Shown: one piece after another, positions 47,100 through 55,841 of the stretch | Position numbering within the stretch: the stretch's first letter is position 1 | Layout: every line of letters begins with the position of its first letter | DNA from: Acetobacter oeni | GTDB taxonomy: Bacteria; Pseudomonadota; Alphaproteobacteria; Acetobacterales; Acetobacteraceae | NCBI RefSeq assembly: GCF_011516825.1 | Contig: NZ_WOTA01000005.1 | Location: 124,001 to 188,000, forward strand | Reading direction: 5' to 3' | Length of the DNA: 64,000 bases | Translations under genes and position numbers: made by a program | Notes under the pieces: model-generated | The model's input: only the letters and a program-made list of their open reading frames with translations | Databases searched by the model: none | What the model was told of the DNA's origin: nothing

Positions 47100-48549
47100 C
47101 AGGCTGTCGGGTTGGGGTACCAGCCTCTGGCGATCTGGGGTAAGCTTTCAGGATGAGCAGCTTCATCCCATTTGATCGATCGCAGCCGTATCTTCTGCCG
47201 CCGGATGTGAAGTCATGGCTGCCGTCGGACGATGTGGCGCATTTCATCGTGGCGGCGGTGGAGCGGGTGCCGCTGGGGGCCTTTTCGGTGCCCCGGCGGA
47301 CTGGCGGCAAGGCACAGTATCATCCGCGCCTGATGCTGGCGCTGCTGATTTACGCCTATGCGAACGGCGTATTCTCATCGCGTCGGATCGAACGGGCGAC
47401 GTATCGTGACATCGGTATGCGCTTTGTGGCGGCGAACCTGCATCCTGACCATGACACGATCGCAGCGTTCCGGCGCGGCAATCGCACGGCGATCGAGGCA
47501 GCGTTCCTGCATGTGCTGGAACTGGCACGCGAGACGGGGCTGATGCGACTGGGCACGGTGTCGATCGACGGCACGAAGATCGATGCCAACGCCTCGAAAT
47601 ACCGTTCCATCCGTTATGATCGCGCGAAAGAATTGCGCGAGAAGCTGACCGCCGACATCGCCACCCTGATGGAGCGGGCAGAAGCGGCAGATGCGACCGA
47701 TACGGATCACCAGGCCTTGCCGGAGGAACTGGCCCGCCGGGAGGCTCTGAAGGCAAAGCTGGATGAAGCCTGTGCGCGGCTGGAAGCGGAAGCCCGAGAG
47801 CAGGCCGAGACCGCCCGGCCCGAATACGAACGCAAGAAGGCAGCCTTTGATGCGAAGCGGGGACGGCGCGGTCGGCCGCCGAAAGAGCCAGACGATAAAC
47901 CGCCATCAGACCGGCAGATCAACCTGACCGATCCGGACAGCAAGCTGATGCGTCGCTCCGACGCTCATGAATACCGGCAAGCCTACAACGCCCAGGCCGT
48001 GGTTTGTGCCGAGGGCAGCCAGTTGATCCTGGAACATGGGATCGTTGCGACGACGGCGGACGCGCCCAGCTTCGCCGCCACCATCCTGGGCATGGAGAAA
48101 AGGATCGGCCTGCCACGCACCGTCCTTGCCGACACGGGTTTCGCCAGCGGCAAAGCCATCGGACTATTGCAGGCCAGCGGCGTGGATCCGCTGGTCGCCA
48201 TCGGACGCCCCATGGACCGGCGCCCTTATGACTTCCGGCCGGAACCGCCACCCAGGGAGCCGCGCCGGATCACCGAGCCCTGGCGCCTGGAAATGAAGGC
48301 CAGACTGCAACAGAACCCGGCAAAAGCCCTTTACACCTTACGCAAGCAGACCGTCGAACCGGTCTTCGGCATCATCAAGAGCATCATGGGCTTCACCCGC
48401 TTTCACCTCCGTGGCCTCGCCAATGTCGCAACAGAATGGACGCTCGTCGCCCTCGCATACAATTGCCGCAGGATCACGCGACTGACGGCAGTATAAATGC
48501 CGTCGCCTCCGTCACTCACCACTACGGCAGAGCCCAACCCGACAGTCTG
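47100..48549 (+). mobile_element. IS1182-family insertion sequence
   Basis: About 1450 bases. The left end CAGGCTGTCGGGTTGGG (47100-47116) and the complement of the right end, CAGACTGTCGGGTTGGG (48533-48549), differ at one base in 17. It starts directly after the TAA beside the IS5 element. No exact target duplication flanks it; CTAA is on the left and CTAG on the right. It cuts a cytochrome oxidase subunit III gene on its right side. Confidence 0.8.
47153..48496 (+). CDS. IS1182-family transposase
   Basis: 447 residues, intact. A DUF772-like N-terminal domain (YHPRLMLALLIYAYANGVFSS) precedes the DDE domain. First Asp is in SIDGTKIDANASKYRS, second Asp in VLADTGFASG, and Glu in TVEPVFGIIKSIMGFTRF. 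A charged, helical Glu/Ala-rich segment of about 100 residues lies between the first and second catalytic Asp. The frame lies fully within the inverted repeats. Confidence 0.92.
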   Translation: MSSFIPFDRSQPYLLPPDVKSWLPSDDVAHFIVAAVERVPLGAFSVPRRTGGKAQYHPRLMLALLIYAYANGVFSSRRIERATYRDIGMRFVAANLHPDHDTIAAFRRGNRTAIEAAFLHVLELARETGLMRLGTVSIDGTKIDANASKYRSIRYDRAKELREKLTADIATLMERAEAADATDTDHQALPEELARREALKAKLDEACARLEAEAREQAETARPEYERKKAAFDAKRGRRGRPPKEPDDKPPSDRQINLTDPDSKLMRRSDAHEYRQAYNAQAVVCAEGSQLILEHGIVATTADAPSFAATILGMEKRIGLPRTVLADTGFASGKAIGLLQASGVDPLVAIGRPMDRRPYDFRPEPPPREPRRITEPWRLEMKARLQQNPAKALYTLRKQTVEPVFGIIKSIMGFTRFHLRGLANVATEWTLVALAYNCRRITRLTAV

Positions 48550-48795
48550 CTAGGCGGCCCGGAGGCTGGTGGCGCGCAACTGTTCTACAGTTTTTATTTT
48601 CTTTCTACCGCACTGCATGGCCTGCACATGTTGGTGGGGATCGGGCTGATCGCTTGGGTCTGCCAACAGATTTACCGGGGTAGGGGTAAACCACTTCGCC
48701 CTATTCCCGTGGAAATCGTCGGTCTTTACTGGAGTTTTGTCGATCTGGTCTGGATCCTGCTTTTCCCTGTCCTGTACCTGATCGGACGGGTGTGA
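48550..48795 (+). pseudogene. cytochrome oxidase subunit III, 3' remnant
   Basis: Immediately after the IS1182 right end, 81 codons read LFYSFYFLSTALHGLHMLVG and YWSFVDLVWILLFPVLYLIG, the C-terminal helices of a haem-copper oxidase subunit III. The N-terminal half is missing, and the left side of the IS pair has no oxidase sequence, so it was cut by the insertion or a linked deletion. Its stop overlaps the start of a subunit IV-like gene (TGATG), the normal order of such operons. Not expected to be functional. Confidence 0.85.
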
Positions 48796-49109
48796 TGGTC
48801 CGCGTCCTGTCATGCTGGCTTGTGTTGTTATTGCTGCTGGCAGTGGAACTGTTCATGAGTGCAGCCGGGCTCAACTGAGGCATTGGCGCGTGTGCCGGAC
48901 TGATGGCGCTGCTGGTTGCCTGGGGCTTCATGCGTATTACACGCGCACCGTCATTGGCCGCGATTTTTGCCATTGGCGGTCTGTTCTGGCTGTCCATTCT
49001 GCTCGCACTGGGCGGTCTGGACAGTTTTACACGAACAAATTTCCCAGTAGGCGATACGCTATCGTCTACCCCACAGAACCCGCGCACACCGCCTGATACC
49101 GCGCCCTGA
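48795..49109 (+). pseudogene. cytochrome oxidase subunit IV-like gene with an in-frame stop
   Basis: Starting at ATG 48795 the frame reads 27 codons ending in SAAGLN, then TGA (48876-48878), then continues in the same frame as GIGACAGLMALLVAWGFMRI and on to FWLSILLALGGLDSFTR before the final TGA. The joined sequence is a small three-helix COX4-type subunit. The stop falls inside it, so the gene is broken; a 68-residue fragment could restart at ATG 48903. With the truncated subunit III it shows a decaying oxidase operon. Confidence 0.75.
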
Positions 49110-49253
49110 CGAGGGAAGAGAACCTTGTAGCCGGATCGGGCGTTGTCATGCGGACAGGCTTTAATGCCCACACGGCGACACCGTAAATTTCTCGGGACCA
49201 CAGATTTTTTGTTTATCTGGAAAGGTATTTCCCTGACAGGAGTCTCGCCGATA

Positions 49254-49967
49254 ATGACGATGACATTGAACTGGAGTGACATTGTGCTGCGACTCATTGC
49301 CGCGCTGGCAGTGGGAATAGCATTTGGTCTTAATCGTGATCAGCGTGGACGTCCGGCCGGGTTGCGTACAACCACACTGGTCTGCCTCGCCGCCTGTCTG
49401 GCCATGCTGCAGGCGAACTGGTTGCTCGGCACGGTGGGGAAAAGGCAGGATTCCTTCGTGACACTGGACCTGATGCGTCTGCCCCTTGGCATCCTGTCCG
49501 GAATGGGATTCATCGGTGGGGGTGCTATTCTGCGGCGGGAGAATATGGTTCTCGGCGTCACAACTGCCGCGACCCTATGGATCGTCACCGTTATCGGCCT
49601 GTGTTTCGGCGGCGGTCAGATTATTCTGGGCGTTATTGGCGCCGTGCTGGGCCTGGCCGTCCTGTGGGGTTTTAGTTTTATAGAACGTGCATTACACGAA
49701 GATCAACGTGCGGTAATTGTCGTCATTGCAGATACAAAAAAGCCGATAACTGAAGAACTCATTTCCCGATGTGCCAATGCTTCCATTCAGATCGCCGGGC
49801 AATCCGTCGCGTATTCAGAACAGGGTGAAAAAGCGGAAATGCATTTTGAACTTCGGTGGCGTGGACGTCGCCGCACTGTGTGGCCGCCAACCTTTGTCGC
49901 GGAACTGGCGCGGCGTCCCGGCGTCTCGGCATTACAATGGAGGCCTGCCGGTTTCATCGGCATGTAA
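49254..49967 (+). CDS. MgtC/SapB family membrane protein
   Basis: 237 residues. The N-terminal MgtC domain has about five helices, with the signature GLNRDQRGRPAGLRTTTLVC, GMGFIGGGAILRRE and VTTAATLWIVTVIGL. The C-terminal soluble domain (about 150-237) is ACT-like. MgtC proteins help cells in low magnesium or acid by acting on the F-ATPase or on membrane potential. The start at 49254 follows an AGGAG 11 bases upstream; the frame is open further 5'. Its 3' end overlaps the convergent phosphatase gene by 36 bases. Confidence 0.88.
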   Translation: MTMTLNWSDIVLRLIAALAVGIAFGLNRDQRGRPAGLRTTTLVCLAACLAMLQANWLLGTVGKRQDSFVTLDLMRLPLGILSGMGFIGGGAILRRENMVLGVTTAATLWIVTVIGLCFGGGQIILGVIGAVLGLAVLWGFSFIERALHEDQRAVIVVIADTKKPITEELISRCANASIQIAGQSVAYSEQGEKAEMHFELRWRGRRRTVWPPTFVAELARRPGVSALQWRPAGFIGM

Positions 49968-50501
49968 CTGCAATCCGCCGTCGTCGGTCATGTGATATGA
50001 TACAAAGCCCCACCGCGTCTCTGAACCGGATCGGCTGATCCGCCAGATCATATCATAACAATCAGGAGGCCATTCCTGAAGAGCGGAAAACCACTGCGTT
50101 ACTAAAACGGCTTTTGCCAGATCCGCGAGCCCTTGATGTTGCCAGCAGACCAGAGACGTGCCCTTTAGTCCGGACAGAGCAACACTCAGTTCCTTTTCCT
50201 GATGCAACGCCCAGGTCAGATCTATAGGACAATGTAATGTTTCGGACAGAGGCAGGACGGTCTGTTCCGGTCGTCGGCTATGACCGCCGTCAGGGCGGAA
50301 CGCGGAGGCAAAAATACGGTCTGGTACCGGCAATCGGTCCTCTTCATTAGTAAAAAGACCCACAAGCCCCTTCGCCCGCTGCCAGCCCTTTTTGCTCAGT
50401 GAATAAGGGTCATCCCGGCCATGATTGTCGATCCCGGTTTCATGAAGACATTTATCGGGTTTTTCCGCATGGCGTATCAGAAGAATATTGGATTTTGTCA
50501 T
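49932..50501 (-). CDS. histidine phosphatase family protein
   Basis: 189 residues. The N-terminal LLIRHAEKP has the phosphorylated-histidine motif (Arg10, His11), in the RHA rather than the RHG form. A second catalytic His lies in VCWQHQGLADLAK (about residue 125). SixA/phosphoglycerate-mutase-like phosphatases act on small phosphoesters or phosphohistidine; the substrate is unknown. It lies 66 bases after the cysteine hydrolase gene on the same strand, possibly the last gene of the pao operon. Confidence 0.72.
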   Translation of the reverse strand: MTKSNILLIRHAEKPDKCLHETGIDNHGRDDPYSLSKKGWQRAKGLVGLFTNEEDRLPVPDRIFASAFRPDGGHSRRPEQTVLPLSETLHCPIDLTWALHQEKELSVALSGLKGTSLVCWQHQGLADLAKAVLVTQWFSALQEWPPDCYDMIWRISRSGSETRWGFVSYHMTDDGGLQLHADETGRPPL

Positions 50502-50567
50502 GATGTATCCTGACTTTGCGTGAAGTATGATACATCATTTCTGGAACGCGAAGTCGGAGAAAAATGC

Positions 50568-51179
50568 TTAGCCGCCGGTTGCTGACACAAGGCAGTTAAA
50601 CTCCCTTGTGGAGAGCGTCAGAAGCTGGTTTGTAAATCGCGTGGTATAAAAATCCAGTATGGTGTCGTGCATCTCATCCATCGAGCTGTAAATGGCATCA
50701 GAAATAACAACAGTTTTGTAGCCCCGGTCTATGGCTTCCAGAGCCGTAAACAGAACGCAGATATCCGTCTCGCCTCCCGTCAGCACAATGGCCGTCGGAT
50801 CATACTGCCTGACATAATGGCGAAACTCTCCCGATCGCCACGCGGAATAACTGTTCTTTTCAAACACGTTGTCAGAAGACACAAAGCCGTCTAATTCCGG
50901 AACCAGCTCAAGAAGATGCGGATCAATCTCCGCCCGTGTCATCTCATGCCAGTGCTCGTAATACTCCTTCCACGCTCCGGGCGCCTGACCGGCGGATTGT
51001 GGAGGAATAAAGCGTGTAAAAACCGTTTTTTCTCTGTTCCGTTTTACAATATCGACAACATTGGGAAGAATATGAGGCATCCATGGCGCACGCCACGGCG
51101 TCTTCTCACGAAACATGTTCTGCATGTCGACGCAGACATGAAGCCATCTGTCATTCTGAAGAAAAGTCTCCGGACTCAT
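50568..51179 (-). CDS. isochorismatase-like cysteine hydrolase
   Basis: 203 residues. The isochorismatase fold has its three catalytic residues: Asp18 in VCVDMQNMF, a Lys in NVFEKNSYSAW, and the nucleophile Cys in GGETDICVLFTALEA with the preceding GG. Members hydrolyse amides such as nicotinamide or ureido acids, or isochorismate. It starts 22 bases after the PaoC-like gene, so it is co-transcribed with the aldehyde oxidoreductase. A longer frame to 51383 would run back into that gene. Together these genes may convert a nitrogen-containing aldehyde or amide; this is inference. Confidence 0.82.
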   Translation of the reverse strand: MSPETFLQNDRWLHVCVDMQNMFREKTPWRAPWMPHILPNVVDIVKRNREKTVFTRFIPPQSAGQAPGAWKEYYEHWHEMTRAEIDPHLLELVPELDGFVSSDNVFEKNSYSAWRSGEFRHYVRQYDPTAIVLTGGETDICVLFTALEAIDRGYKTVVISDAIYSSMDEMHDTILDFYTTRFTNQLLTLSTREFNCLVSATGG

Positions 51180-51201
51180 AATGGGTTTTCCATGCTTTAA
51201 G

Positions 51202-53436
51202 TCAGGCGCCGGGCATGATCGGAAGAGTGCGATACCGTTTCCCGGTCGCATGGAAAATGGCGTTGGCAATGGCCGCCGCCGTGCCGCACATGCCGATCTC
51301 ACCCACGCCCTTGATCCCCAGTGGGCTGACTTCCTCGTCTTTTTCATCGACAAACAGAACATCCATCTCCGGAATGTCCGCATGAGACGGAATGTGATAT
51401 TCCGAGAAATTATGGTTCATGAACCGCCCGTAGCGCTCATCCATCAGGGATTCTTCATGCAGCGCCATTCCGGTCGCCATCACCATCGCGCCGCGCACCT
51501 GACTGGCCGCCGTTTTCGGATTCATGATGCGCCCCGCTGCCACAGCGTTCACAAGACGCGTCACGCGGACAATGCCCAGCTCCTCATCGACTCGCACCTC
51601 ACAAAAGACCGCGCTGTGGGTAAACCGGGCCTTCCGCATCTCGCTGATCTTGCCCCGCAGCCCCGGTTTCGCGGTTTCTTCCGCTTCGATAGAGGCCTCC
51701 CCGATGAAAGATAAAGCTTCCTGAAGAGAAAAAACCTCGCGGCGACCATCCCTGACGCCGCGCAGCTCCCCCTCCGTCAGTGTGACTTCACTCTGCCTTA
51801 TCCGCTCGGGCGTATTTTCACTTTTTGCCAGTGCCTTCAGGAATTTTTCACGCAGACTCTGACACGCAAGCCAGACGGCGGCCCCGGCCGATGCCGCCGT
51901 CCATGAGCCGCCCTCCGTCGGGCATTCCGGCAGAGTGGAATCTCCCAGCTCAATATCGATCCGGTCGATCGGAATACCGAACGCCTCCGACGCCGTCTGA
52001 GCCAGGATCGTATAGGTGCCGGTGCCGATATCCGAGGCGGGGGTCGCGATATGGAGCCGCCCGTCGGATGTGAGCCTGGCCCGCGCGGCCGTGGGAGAAA
52101 ACATCGCATCCCATATGCCGATCGCCATCCCGTGGCCGATAAACTCCCTGCCGTCGCGCAGACTGCGCGGCGCAGGCGGGCGTCCATTCCAGCCAAACCG
52201 TTCCGCGCCCTGCAGCAGCGCTTCCCGCAAAGCGTTGCTGGTGAGCGGCATGTTATGCATGGCGTCAATCTCTGAATAATTGTGCAGGCGGAACGCCAGC
52301 GGGTCCATTCCGCAGGCCCAGGCCAGTTCATCAATCGCCATTTCGAAAAGGTTGACGCCGGTTGCAGCACCCGGTGCGCGCATATCACTGGAAGTATAGG
52401 TGTCGCGCGGCGCTATTTTATAATCCGCCGTCGCGTTCGGGCATTTATAACCGATCGGTCCCCAGATAACGAGATTTTCCATATTGTGCTCAAAGCGCGA
52501 CGTATCGGTGACGCCCTCGACAATGATGGATTGCAGGGTTCCGTCCCTGTCAGCCGCCAGCGCAATATCCATGACCGCTTCCGGCCTGAAAACATGCGTG
52601 AACATCTGCGGTCGCGTCAGGGTCACGCGAATCGGACGCTTCAGCATCTTTGCGCCAAGCGCTGCAAGAAAAACATTGTGCTGTGCACGCAATCCGGAAC
52701 CGAACGCACCGCCTACATAAGGATTGCGTACACGCACTTCGTTTCCGGAAAGTGACAGAGCACTCGCCAGATAAGTCTGAACTGCCTGAGGCCCCTGTGT
52801 CTTGTCCCACACCGTCAACGTGCAATCCTCTTCAGGAATGACGGTCGTGGCATGCATCTCCATCGGATTGTGATGTTCCGGAGCAAGATGAAAGCGCCCC
52901 TCGATCTTTATCGGACTCAAAGCATATGCTTCGGAAGCATTTCCTCGTGTTTTCGGCGGGACATAATTGCTGCGTGTTTTTGACGGCATGTATTTCTGAT
53001 ACAGGGCAGCATCGAAATCAGCATTATGCGGCCAGCGCTCGTAATCAACCTGAATCAGCATCGCTGCCTCACGCGCCGCCTCGAACGTCTCTGCGAAGAC
53101 TACGGCGACCGGCTGCCCGTTGAAATGAATTTCACCGTCATGAAGAGGCCTGTAAGGCGATCCCGGCACGCCCAGCCCATCTACATAGGATTTTTCAAAT
53201 AATGCCGTGTGTGGGCGATTATGATGCGTCATAACCTCAATCACACCGGGAACCGCGCGCGCCGCCTCATCATGGATAGCCTCGATGCGGCCCCGCGCGA
53301 TCAGACTGTTGACGATAACCCCATACAGCAGACCCGGCGGATGAGGCTCAGCCGCATAGGTCGCCTGCCCGGTCACCTTGGCAAAACCATCGATCCGCGG
53401 GACAGGCTGCCCGATATTCGCTGATACAACGTTCAC
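51202..53436 (-). CDS. paoC: aldehyde oxidoreductase molybdenum subunit (PaoC-like)
   Basis: 744 residues. Molybdenum cofactor subunit of a xanthine-oxidase-family aldehyde oxidoreductase. The hammerhead domain (about 15-130) is followed by the molybdopterin domain with VGGAFGSGL, DMRAPGAATGVNLFEMAID and the C-terminal catalytic KGVGEIGMCGTAAAIANAI. It is about 80 residues shorter than XdhB and closer to E. coli PaoC (YagR). No signal peptide is seen. It lies 12 bases after paoB. Confidence 0.9.
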   Translation of the reverse strand: MNVVSANIGQPVPRIDGFAKVTGQATYAAEPHPPGLLYGVIVNSLIARGRIEAIHDEAARAVPGVIEVMTHHNRPHTALFEKSYVDGLGVPGSPYRPLHDGEIHFNGQPVAVVFAETFEAAREAAMLIQVDYERWPHNADFDAALYQKYMPSKTRSNYVPPKTRGNASEAYALSPIKIEGRFHLAPEHHNPMEMHATTVIPEEDCTLTVWDKTQGPQAVQTYLASALSLSGNEVRVRNPYVGGAFGSGLRAQHNVFLAALGAKMLKRPIRVTLTRPQMFTHVFRPEAVMDIALAADRDGTLQSIIVEGVTDTSRFEHNMENLVIWGPIGYKCPNATADYKIAPRDTYTSSDMRAPGAATGVNLFEMAIDELAWACGMDPLAFRLHNYSEIDAMHNMPLTSNALREALLQGAERFGWNGRPPAPRSLRDGREFIGHGMAIGIWDAMFSPTAARARLTSDGRLHIATPASDIGTGTYTILAQTASEAFGIPIDRIDIELGDSTLPECPTEGGSWTAASAGAAVWLACQSLREKFLKALAKSENTPERIRQSEVTLTEGELRGVRDGRREVFSLQEALSFIGEASIEAEETAKPGLRGKISEMRKARFTHSAVFCEVRVDEELGIVRVTRLVNAVAAGRIMNPKTAASQVRGAMVMATGMALHEESLMDERYGRFMNHNFSEYHIPSHADIPEMDVLFVDEKDEEVSPLGIKGVGEIGMCGTAAAIANAIFHATGKRYRTLPIMPGA

Positions 53437-53448
53437 ATTCCGTCTCCT

Positions 53449-54456
53449 TCAGCGGATAGTCTTGCAGGTCTGGGACTGAGGCGTGCCTTCAGCGGCCTGC
53501 CACAGCGCCCGTTCGATGACACGCGGCGCAAGCTTCAGCTTGGCGGCATTGTCACGATCCACGACGGCACCCTCCAGGATACGTTCGGCCACATCCCGGA
53601 AAAGAGAATGAGAGGGTGGTTTGTCTTTCATCAACGCTTCTGCTTCCGGCACACACCAGGGTTTTGTGCCTACGCCACCCAGCGCGAGACAACCTCGCCG
53701 GATCAGTCCACTCTCCATTTCCAGACCAACAGCAACAGACACGATTGAAAAAGCGAAAGACAGCCGATCCCGGATTTTGAGATAGGTGTAATGTTCGCCA
53801 AATGAAACTGAAGGCAAATCAATGGACGTTACTATCTCGCCCTGCTGCAGGACGTTATCGATCCAGGGCGTCTCTCCCGGCAGACGATGATAGTCACGCA
53901 GAGCCACCGATCGCTCGCCTTCCGGACCATGGAGATTAACCATTGCATTCAGAGCCGCGAGGGCGACGCACATATCTGACGGAAATGTTGCAATACAAGC
54001 CTCACTCGTTCCCAGCACAGCCATGATACGGTTTCGACCACCACGGGCAGAACAGCCGGTGCCGGGTGAGCGCTTGTTGCACACCATATCCGGGTCATAA
54101 AAGTAGTGGCACCGTGTCCGCTGATTCAGATTGCCTCCATTGGTCGCTACATTCCGGATCTGGGGACTGGCACCCGCGAGAATAGCTGAGGCCAAAAGTG
54201 GTAAGTGTCTGATGACAAGAGGATGAGCTGCGGTATCGGCGTTGGTTGCCAAAGCGCCAAGACGCAGGCCGCCATCAGGCAGTTCTTCAATCTGGTTCAT
54301 GGACAGGGATTTGAGGTCAGTCACATGGGCAGGCCGCTCGACATCCGATTTCATGAGGTCGATCAGATTCGTTCCTCCAGCGAGAAAGCGCGTGTGCTCA
54401 GTGACACGGCATGCTTCATCAAAAGTACCGGGCCGCGAATACGAAAAATTCCTCAT
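53449..54456 (-). CDS. paoB: aldehyde oxidoreductase FAD and 4Fe-4S subunit (PaoB-like)
   Basis: 335 residues. FAD-binding CO-dehydrogenase-flavoprotein domain (FLAGGTNLIDLMK, ATNGGNLNQRTRC) with an inserted cluster motif. Cys116, Cys126 and Cys135 are in the RCHYFYDPDMVCNKRSPGTG segment and its neighbour, with Cys154 completing a 4Fe-4S site. This cluster is the mark of PaoB-type subunits and is absent from xanthine dehydrogenases such as XdhA in this window. Its start overlaps the paoA stop by 4 bases. Confidence 0.92.
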   Translation of the reverse strand: MRNFSYSRPGTFDEACRVTEHTRFLAGGTNLIDLMKSDVERPAHVTDLKSLSMNQIEELPDGGLRLGALATNADTAAHPLVIRHLPLLASAILAGASPQIRNVATNGGNLNQRTRCHYFYDPDMVCNKRSPGTGCSARGGRNRIMAVLGTSEACIATFPSDMCVALAALNAMVNLHGPEGERSVALRDYHRLPGETPWIDNVLQQGEIVTSIDLPSVSFGEHYTYLKIRDRLSFAFSIVSVAVGLEMESGLIRRGCLALGGVGTKPWCVPEAEALMKDKPPSHSLFRDVAERILEGAVVDRDNAAKLKLAPRVIERALWQAAEGTPQSQTCKTIR

Positions 54457-54959
54457 GCGGCCTCTCCCTTGCTGTCCTGATCTTGTTGAGCAATGACGTG
54501 CTCTATAGCCTCGACAATGCCGTTATAGGCCCCGCATCGACAGAGATTGCCGCTCATGAACTCACGGATCTCTTCGCGGGAATGGGCATGGTCCTCTTCC
54601 AGCAAGGCGATGGCCGACATGATCTGTCCCGGTGTGCAGTAACCGCACTGGAATGCATCAGCGTCGATGAAAGCCTGTTGCATCGGGTGCAACTGACCGT
54701 CCTGATTGATGCCTTCAATGGTTATGACGGCAGCGTCCGGTATCGAGACGGCAAGTACGAGGCAACTTTTGACACGTTTTCCGTCAATGAGCACAGTGCA
54801 TGCACCGCATTGTCCGTGATCGCATCCCTTTTTGGTCCCGGTAAGGTCGAGCCGTTCCCGTAGCAGGTCCAGCAATGTGACGGATGGCGGCAGGTCAGCG
54901 GCATAGTGCTGTCCATTGATCCGGAGACGACAGGGAGCCGTGGGGGATGCGTGGTTCAT
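54453..54959 (-). CDS. paoA: aldehyde oxidoreductase 2Fe-2S subunit (PaoA-like)
   Basis: 168 residues. Two 2Fe-2S clusters: plant-type Cys46, Cys51, Cys54 and Cys66, and a second set in QCGYCTPGQ and NLCRCGAYNG. E. coli PaoA has a long Tat signal peptide that takes the enzyme to the periplasm; here the domain starts within the first ten residues, so the complex is probably cytoplasmic. It is the first gene of paoABC followed by the cysteine hydrolase. Confidence 0.9.
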   Translation of the reverse strand: MNHASPTAPCRLRINGQHYAADLPPSVTLLDLLRERLDLTGTKKGCDHGQCGACTVLIDGKRVKSCLVLAVSIPDAAVITIEGINQDGQLHPMQQAFIDADAFQCGYCTPGQIMSAIALLEEDHAHSREEIREFMSGNLCRCGAYNGIVEAIEHVIAQQDQDSKGEAA

Positions 54960-55548
54960 GAGAAATTGCTCCTGCGGATATCAGGTTCTGCAGGTTTAAG
55001 GATTTGAGAAGCCATGAGTTGCGCTTCGCATGCGAAAACGATGAATAAAAGTTTCTTTTCTCTACTGGATGATGTTTAGCTGCCAGCCGTCACCATAATC
55101 GGCAAACTCCTATGCTCCATGAATGAACGTGTAGGGGATATTTTAGAGTATTTTATATATAGTTTTTGATATTGCTTTCATGAATAATGTAGAAAATGCG
55201 TCTGTAGGTGCCTGAATGAGCGCATCTTGTCATGTTGTGCTCTGCACAAGTCGATACCGAGATGCATTCCACTTGCGTTCTCTTTATGTATTCAAAAAAA
55301 CATTATCTATGTTCAGATGTATTCCTATTCAGTCAAATTGTATGTCTCCGTAGCATAGTCAATATTGCACAGAAAATGTATTGATCATGAATTACAAAAG
55401 ACGTGTTCGTGTTTTATTGTAATGCGTTATCTTTCTAAAGAATTCGTAACTTTCGATGAATCTTTGAAACCTCGTTCAAACAGAATGGTTTGTTGTAATG
55501 ACGGCCGTATCCGTGACCGTCTTAATATTGGAAACGAGGAATAGAAAA
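54960..55548. other. AT-rich divergent regulatory region
   Basis: About 590 bases between the divergent paoA and hydrophilic-repeat genes, much more AT-rich than its surroundings. It must hold both promoters. I looked for an alphaproteobacterial stress-sigma (EcfG-type) promoter before 55549 and did not find a convincing one. No RNA gene or clear operator seen. Confidence 0.45.
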
Positions 55549-55827
55549 ATGGCAAATCAAGGTGGTAGTCACGAACAGCATGTCAAGGCTGGCGAACAGA
55601 GCCACAAGAACACTGGCACGTCGCATGACGAAAAGAATGAAGGTGAGCATGGCTCCGGCACGAGAGGCGGCACTCACGAGCAGCACGTCAAAGCTGGTGA
55701 GCAGAGCCACAAGAATGCAGGCACATCGCATAGCGAGAAAGAGGAAGGCGAGCATGGCTCCGGCACGCGGGGCGGCACGCATGAGCAACATGTCAAAGCA
55801 GGCCAGCAGAGCCACAAAAATAGTTGA
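55549..55827 (+). CDS. hydrophilic repeat stress protein
   Basis: 92 residues, almost no hydrophobic residues, rich in Gly, His, Glu, Lys and Ser. After MANQ there are two complete 35-residue units (each GG-S/T-HEQHVKAGEQSHKN followed by a GTSH.EK.EGEHGSGTR linker) and a third partial one of 18 residues. The RGG..EQH.KAG..SHKN pattern recalls KGG/con-10 stress proteins and plant hydrophilins that protect proteins and membranes during drying or osmotic stress. The start has a GAGGA ribosome-binding site 9 bases upstream. Followed by a strong palindrome and a YciF-like gene. Confidence 0.75.
   Translation: MANQGGSHEQHVKAGEQSHKNTGTSHDEKNEGEHGSGTRGGTHEQHVKAGEQSHKNAGTSHSEKEEGEHGSGTRGGTHEQHVKAGQQSHKNS
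55561..55824 (+). repeat. 105-base tandem repeat inside the hydrophilic protein gene
   Basis: Two 105-base units (55561-55665, 55666-55770) and a 54-base third unit. They encode the 35-residue repeats and are also similar at the DNA level, so unit number could change by slippage or recombination. Confidence 0.8.
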
Positions 55828-55841
55828 CTCTGTGTCAGGTA

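Noticed and set aside
49110-49253. riboswitch upstream of mgtC
   Set aside because: The leader is short and I could not fit it to a magnesium, manganese or other known riboswitch pattern.
55381-55548. EcfG-type general-stress promoter before the repeat protein gene
   Set aside because: No GGAAC with a correctly spaced CGTT could be found, although the gene content suggests stress control.
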